DNA from: Roseburia_C sp900315735 | GTDB lineage: Bacteria > Bacillota > Clostridia > Lachnospirales > Lachnospiraceae | Strand: one strand, 5' to 3' | Length of the DNA stretch: 64,000 nucleotides | NCBI GenBank assembly: GCA_052118425.1 | Contig: JBQKHF010000011.1 | Shown: in pieces, positions 59,878 through 64,000 of the stretch | Layout: each line of letters begins with the position of its first letter | Numbering within the stretch: position 1 is the stretch's first letter | Notes under the pieces: model-generated | The model's input: the letters and a program-made list of their open reading frames with translations, nothing else | Databases searched by the model: none | What the model was told of the DNA's origin: nothing | Translations under genes and position numbers: made by a program

Positions 59878-62079
59878 CTACGGTGTAGAAGGAGCTTCTT
59901 TCTTTGCGGTATATTTAGCGACTGTTTTTAAAACAAGTTCCGTGTCCAGTGGTTTGGTAAGGTGTTCATTCATACCGGCAGCATAAGTTTTCTGACGGTC
60001 TTCCGCAAAGGCATTTGCAGTCATGGCAAGAATCGGAATCGTTTTAGCATCCGGACGGTCAGAGGAACGGATGGCACTGGTTGCCTGATAACCATCCATA
60101 ACCGGCATCATAATATCCATTAAAATGATATCATATTCATAAGGAGAAGCTTCCATAAAGAGATGTAATGCTTCCTCTCCATTGCGGGCTGTGGTAACCG
60201 TTGCACCGGCATCTTCCAGAATAAATTCCGCAATTTCCAAGTTTAGAATATTATCTTCCGCCAGCAGAACATGATTGCCGGAAAGAGAGATTTCTTCGAA
60301 GGCTGTTTCTGTTTCGGAAAAATCGGACATCTGAGAATCAATGCGGAACGGAATCGTAATGCGGTAAGTAGTGCCTACATCCTTTTCGCTGGAAAAATCA
60401 ATGGTTCCGCCCATTTTATCCAAAAGATTCTTTACAATTGCCATACCAAGTCCGGTACCGTTGTAAGTGGAACGGGCATCATGGCTTTCCTGGGTAAACG
60501 GTTCGAATAAATGCTCCTGAAATTCTTTGCTCATGCCGATTCCGGTATCGGAGCAGGTAACTTCAATCCAGGCAGTATCATCGGTACAGCTTATTTCATG
60601 ACAGCCCAGCATGACTTTCCCGTTTTCCTTATTATATTTTACGGCATTGCTTACAATATTCATAAGAAGCCGCTTGATATGAAGGGGACTTCCGATGAGA
60701 TAAGGATGCTGGACAGAAGGTACTTCGGAAATAATTTCAATGCCCCGTTCCACCGCCTGTTTTTCTACAACGGCTGTGATATCTTCGACCAGGTGCAGAA
60801 CATGGAACGGGCGGGATTCCAAGACGATTTCGCCGGATTCCAGTTTTCCCATATCAAGGACTTCATTTACCAGTTCTAAAAGCAGGCCGGAAGCATCCCA
60901 GATTTTTCCGAGGCATTCCTGCTGCTTGACAGGGTCATCCTTATAATGTCCGGCAATTTCCACCATACCACGGATTCCGTTAATCGGCGTCCGGATATCG
61001 TGACTCATCCGCTGTAAAAATTCCGTCTTGGCGAGGTTGGCACTTTCCGCCTTTTCCGCCGCTTCCTTTAGTGTTTCCTGATAGATTTTATCCTTCTTCA
61101 ACTGGGCTTTCTGGTAGTTCTGGGCAGTCCGCCAGCGCACCATCTGGAAAATCAGAAGAAGGCAGATATAACCGAACATATAATAAAATACTTTTCGTGG
61201 AGTGGTTTCAAAAACCGCATGCTCCGGCAGATAGACATAGATATAATAATTTCGTCCCCGGTCTAACATACCAAAGACATGCCTCGGAGCAGAGGCAGTA
61301 TTATGAACATGAACCATCTGTCCGTTTACAGATTTCTCATTCATGTTCCGCAAAACTTCTATGTCGTTGACATTAGCTCCCTTGAGACTGTCTTCGTTGG
61401 AAGCAATAACTTTATCCCCGCTGGTAATGACAATGGTACTGTTGCGGGTAATGCTATATCCGGAAAGCAGGTCCTGAAAAGAAAGGCTGTAGCTTTCAAT
61501 ATAGTCAAGTGGAGTGTGATAATAAGTTACAATAATACCGGAAGTATCGGTACGTCCTACCGCGGCAAGGTCTAAATAAGAACCGTCTTCGCAGGTGATT
61601 CTGGAGGAGTAAGTCTTTTGCGGATAGCTTGCCACATCCAGAAGATTTTCCTTATCCAGGGTATCCTGCAATCCGGCACTGCCGATATCGTCTGTATAAT
61701 ATTCGCCGGTCAGATTACCGTTGGCATCCAGAAAAAGAATTCCGCTAATATAAAGCTCCTGTGTAAATTGCTGCAGGACATCATCATCCGGTGCAGCCTG
61801 ACCGGAAAGCGTTTCATCAGATTCCATATTGCGGGCAACCTGCTGGGAGCATTCGATAATACGCATCAGGCTCTTGGTTTCAGAGGCCAGATTTAAACTG
61901 GTATAGGTCGAGCATTGTTTTTTGAGATAGTTGACAGTGTCAGAAAGATGCTCCTCAGTAGAAGCCATATCATCTTTGGCTGCACTGAAAAATACCAGAA
62001 GGAAAAACAGAATACCAAGGAGAATGGAAACCGGCCAGAAAAATCGAAGCCGGGCGGATTTTGTCTTATTTGACTTCAT
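59878..62079 (-). CDS. Hybrid sensor histidine kinase with one receiver domain
   Basis: 733 aa: TM1 about 10-31, extracellular Cache-like sensor (about 35-290), TM2 about 297-315, coiled-coil linker, HisKA (QRMSHDIRTPINGIRGM), HATPase (NAVKYNKENG, GTGLGMAIVKNL) and receiver (VLLAEDNILNLE, LMDIMMPVMDG, KPLD). Its start overlaps the end of the upstream binding-lipoprotein gene by 14 bp, so the two are translated together and very probably act as one sensory unit. Confidence 0.9.
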   Translation of the reverse strand: MKSNKTKSARLRFFWPVSILLGILFFLLVFFSAAKDDMASTEEHLSDTVNYLKKQCSTYTSLNLASETKSLMRIIECSQQVARNMESDETLSGQAAPDDDVLQQFTQELYISGILFLDANGNLTGEYYTDDIGSAGLQDTLDKENLLDVASYPQKTYSSRITCEDGSYLDLAAVGRTDTSGIIVTYYHTPLDYIESYSLSFQDLLSGYSITRNSTIVITSGDKVIASNEDSLKGANVNDIEVLRNMNEKSVNGQMVHVHNTASAPRHVFGMLDRGRNYYIYVYLPEHAVFETTPRKVFYYMFGYICLLLIFQMVRWRTAQNYQKAQLKKDKIYQETLKEAAEKAESANLAKTEFLQRMSHDIRTPINGIRGMVEIAGHYKDDPVKQQECLGKIWDASGLLLELVNEVLDMGKLESGEIVLESRPFHVLHLVEDITAVVEKQAVERGIEIISEVPSVQHPYLIGSPLHIKRLLMNIVSNAVKYNKENGKVMLGCHEISCTDDTAWIEVTCSDTGIGMSKEFQEHLFEPFTQESHDARSTYNGTGLGMAIVKNLLDKMGGTIDFSSEKDVGTTYRITIPFRIDSQMSDFSETETAFEEISLSGNHVLLAEDNILNLEIAEFILEDAGATVTTARNGEEALHLFMEASPYEYDIILMDIMMPVMDGYQATSAIRSSDRPDAKTIPILAMTANAFAEDRQKTYAAGMNEHLTKPLDTELVLKTVAKYTAKKEAPSTP

Positions 62080-62905
62080 AATCTTCCGCCTCCAGATAAG
62101 TACTTGGATGCGCTAAATATTTTCCGATGATTTCTTCGGAAGTTCCGTCTTTTCGCATTTCCTCCAAAGTGGCAGAAAGTTCCTGATCAAGCCCCCGGTT
62201 ATCCTCTAAGGAGAAAGCAACGCCCAGCCCCACCGTAAGGAGTGGTTCATCCAGAATCCGGTATTCTACATGATAGTCATTCATATATTGCAGAAGAGAA
62301 GTTTCATGTGCAGCAATAGCATCCATATAGCCTTTGCTTAACATCGGATAAATAAGCTCGCGGTTCTGCATGGAAAAAAGACTTTTGACTTTGGGAATAG
62401 TAATGTCCTCATTGTCATCCGGCATCAGAAAAAGTTCTTCCGGCTTGGTGGTAGCCTGCACAGCCACGATTTTATTTTCCAGTTGCTGCAGGGTATAAAT
62501 ATCACTGTCCGGATTTACAGCTACGACCTGTCGGCTAAGCATATAAGGACCTGCCCAGCGGTACTGGTCGGTTCGACCGTCCATACTGAAACAGCACCAG
62601 ATGCAGTCGATAGAACCATCAGCTAAAAGCTCTTTCTTATTTTCCCAGTCGATGGTAACGAATTCCGCATGATAACCCATCCTGCGAAATGCTTCCGTTG
62701 CAAGCTCTGTGTCCAGTCCCGTTGGTTTTCCATCCGTATCGGTGTAGCTAAACGGCGGGTAATTATCGCAGCCTACTACAATTGTAGGAAGGGAGTCACT
62801 GGTCTGGGTGGAAAGATTTTCCTGTTCCTTTCCGCAGCCACATATAGCAATAGTAAAAACTAAGACAATAGCAAATAGTCGATATATCCTGAATATTCCT
62901 TTCAT
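62066..62905 (-). CDS. Amino-acid-type solute-binding lipoprotein (SBP_bac_3), partner of the hybrid kinase
   Basis: 279 aa. Lipoprotein signal ending AICGC (about Cys24), then the family-3 SBP pattern: LPTIVVGCDNYPPFSYTDTDGKPTGLDTELATEAFRRMGY, WENKKELLADGSIDCIW and a final LEEMRKDGTSEEIIGKYL. Ligands are usually amino acids or small organic ions. There is no ABC permease or ATPase next to it; the 14-bp overlap with the kinase suggests it presents a ligand to the kinase sensor domain, as in periplasmic-binding-protein-assisted kinases. Confidence 0.87.
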   Translation of the reverse strand: MKGIFRIYRLFAIVLVFTIAICGCGKEQENLSTQTSDSLPTIVVGCDNYPPFSYTDTDGKPTGLDTELATEAFRRMGYHAEFVTIDWENKKELLADGSIDCIWCCFSMDGRTDQYRWAGPYMLSRQVVAVNPDSDIYTLQQLENKIVAVQATTKPEELFLMPDDNEDITIPKVKSLFSMQNRELIYPMLSKGYMDAIAAHETSLLQYMNDYHVEYRILDEPLLTVGLGVAFSLEDNRGLDQELSATLEEMRKDGTSEEIIGKYLAHPSTYLEAEDYEVK

Positions 62906-62951
62906 AAAATGGTGTCGCTCCTGAATCTGATAATAGATTTATTGTGCTACT

Positions 62952-62980
62952 ATTATAAAGTATGAATGGCATGGATACAA
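62952..62980 (-). promoter_or_regulatory. Promoter of the binding-protein/hybrid-kinase operon
   Basis: Read on the minus strand: TTGTAT (62980-62975), 17-bp spacer, TATAAT (62957-62952), 46 bp ahead of the lipoprotein start. Confidence 0.7.
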
Positions 62981-63113
62981 CAGATAGATGAAGAAAATCA
63001 CTTGAATTTTCGCCAAAAAGATTGTATATTTGACATAGAAATGTTATTTTTCATCTGGGAAGTTTGGACGGCAGAGATGCCAATGGATATGTTAGAGAAG
63101 AGGGGAATTAGAA

Positions 63114-63410
63114 ATGAAAGAAGTTACAAAACAGGTAGAGGAAACACGGATTAGCCATAAGACACTCCGGTTCATGGCAGGAACGCTTTGTTCCCTGATT
63201 GGAACACTGCTTGCTCTTTATGTGGGAGGATGGCTTATGTTATGTAAACCAATACAGGGAGTGATTTCTGCATACTTCGCAGGAAACCTTGCTATTGGAA
63301 CTATCGCACTGGCGGCATTCAAGTGCCTGTTGTCAGCAACAGTAGCCGGAGCCATCTGGTGTGGCGGTTATATTGCCAAGTGCAAGTTTATCGGACATGA
63401 AGAGTATTAA
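63114..63410 (+). CDS. Small membrane protein, unknown
   Basis: 98 aa with two to three hydrophobic helices (FMAGTLCSLIGTLLALYVGGWLML; LAIGTIALAAFKCLLSATVAGAIWCGGYI) and a charged N-terminus. AAGAGGGG lies upstream of the ATG. A different frame from 62966 overlapping its start has no family features. No domain recognised; followed by a terminator. Confidence 0.6.
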   Translation: MKEVTKQVEETRISHKTLRFMAGTLCSLIGTLLALYVGGWLMLCKPIQGVISAYFAGNLAIGTIALAAFKCLLSATVAGAIWCGGYIAKCKFIGHEEY

Positions 63411-63532
63411 GGAAATTGGAAAGTTGTATAGTTTTGAAGGCATGACGGATTGGCGTTGTGCCTTTTCTTTTATGCTAAAAAAGCTGCCGATTGGCCAATG
63501 TCATTAAGTTAATAATGATGTAAAAATATAAA

Positions 63533-63575
63533 ACACATAGTAATCGTTGCTAAAGATGATTATTATGTGTTTTTG
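63533..63575 (+). terminator. Terminator after the small membrane protein gene
   Basis: ACACATAGTAATC (63533-63545) with GATTATTATGTGT (63558-63570), one G-U pair, followed by TTTTT. Confidence 0.75.
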
Positions 63576-63652
63576 TCTGTTTAAATATAATTTTTGATAT
63601 ACCAAAAAGACAGATTGTATATCTGCCTCCAAAAATATATAATTATTTGTGA

Positions 63653-64000
63653 TTAAGCTACTCTATATAGAAAACTTACAGATGCCTGTGGCTTGACTTT
63701 GCGAGGGTCTTTTCGTCCAGGCCTTACTGGTAAAATATTTTTTTCTATCAACTTAATCACATCAGGTGGACTTAGATTGCGCTTTTGTCGGAGATATTCT
63801 CTGTATATGTATATAGCAATCGTAAAGTTCACCTGTTTTGTTTTACCAGTATTCTGCATTTGCTGTACTACATGCGCTGTTATCAGCTTACAGTAGTTAT
63901 ACAGTAACAACCGTGCAAAAACTTCTTGCTTTATATAATCTACCTTACGTGCGTGAAAATTAGTCAATCCAATAGAATATTTTAACTCTCTAAAAGAGGT
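63653..64000 (-). mobile_element. 3' end of an IS4-family transposase (runs off the window)
   Basis: Minus-strand frame open to the window edge. The visible C-terminus (TSFRELKYSIGLTNFHARKVDYIKQEVFARLLLYNYCKLI) is the conserved end of IS4-type DDE transposases; the Lys of FRELK fits the YREK signature (E-x6-K), with the Glu just outside the window. The tail KPQASVSFLYRVA ends at 63653. The terminal inverted repeat should lie between about 63590 and 63652, but the other end is not visible, so it cannot be confirmed. Confidence 0.8.

Noticed and set aside
62966..63154. 62-residue ORF ahead of the small membrane protein
   Set aside because: It overlaps the better-supported gene at 63114, has no good ribosome site and no family features.

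Overview
The window looks like a chromosome segment from a motile, low-to-mid GC gut Clostridia, most likely a Lachnospiraceae member (Roseburia/Agathobacter/Butyrivibrio-like). This rests on the gene families present (clusters of Cache-type hybrid histidine kinases, a [FeFe]-hydrogenase-like chemoreceptor, an ECF S component, PKTGD-anchored surface protein, Bce-type module, Rpn nuclease), on codon and promoter style, and on a sigma-28-type promoter in front of the chemoreceptor. No rRNA, tRNA or CRISPR array was found. The genus is an inference.

Layout. 1-1.9 kb: end of one sugar-binding protein, a MglB-like galactose/glucose-binding lipoprotein and a hypothetical gene. 2.0-4.7 kb: a soluble hydrogenase-like methyl-accepting protein and an ECF transporter S component. 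5-9.2 kb: a sortase-anchored carbohydrate-binding-like protein and a SulP permease. 9.2-20.2 kb: a sensory block with three hybrid histidine kinases (the first frameshifted), a MATE exporter, a rhodanese-like protein and a solute-binding lipoprotein with no permease genes. 20.5-26.8 kb: the complete atpBEFHAGDC operon, with features of a proton-type c ring. 27-34.2 kb: small accessory genes (Xre regulator, lipoprotein, Rpn nuclease, HD hydrolase, decayed nagZ, P-loop kinase, Sfp-type transferase, Gph phosphatase, RpiR regulator). 34.3-38.4 kb: a structured leader with a 38-residue ORF, an ABM protein, and a purine permease/guanine deaminase operon behind a leader with two terminators. 38.5-42.8 kb: a heterodimeric ABC exporter with a divergent MarR regulator and palindromic operators. 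42.8-47.5 kb: nfeD, patatin, GPH symporter, hydroxyacid dehydrogenase and a convergent zinc-dependent phospholipase C-like gene. 47.5-48.1 kb: an imperfect palindrome of about 540 bp. 48.2-53.6 kb: an envelope cluster (radical SAM, MprF-type flippase domain, TraX, LTA-synthase-like). 53.7-59.8 kb: a Bce-type antimicrobial peptide sensing/resistance module split by an inserted AAA/DUF4143 ATPase gene. 59.9-62.9 kb: a second hybrid kinase paired with an orphan solute-binding lipoprotein. 63.1-64 kb: a small membrane protein and the 3' end of an IS4-family transposase that runs off the window.

Themes. Environmental sensing dominates: four hybrid kinases, one soluble redox/hydrogenase-like chemoreceptor, one Bce two-component system and five one-component regulators or binding proteins. 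Two orphan binding proteins sit directly beside hybrid kinases and probably feed them ligand information rather than transport. Intergenic space is rich in hairpins: two dispersed repeat families, one of which repeatedly sits just after a terminator U-tract, a 19-bp tandem array, and the large 47.5-48.1 kb palindrome. All assignments come from reading the sequence and family knowledge; no database search was run.
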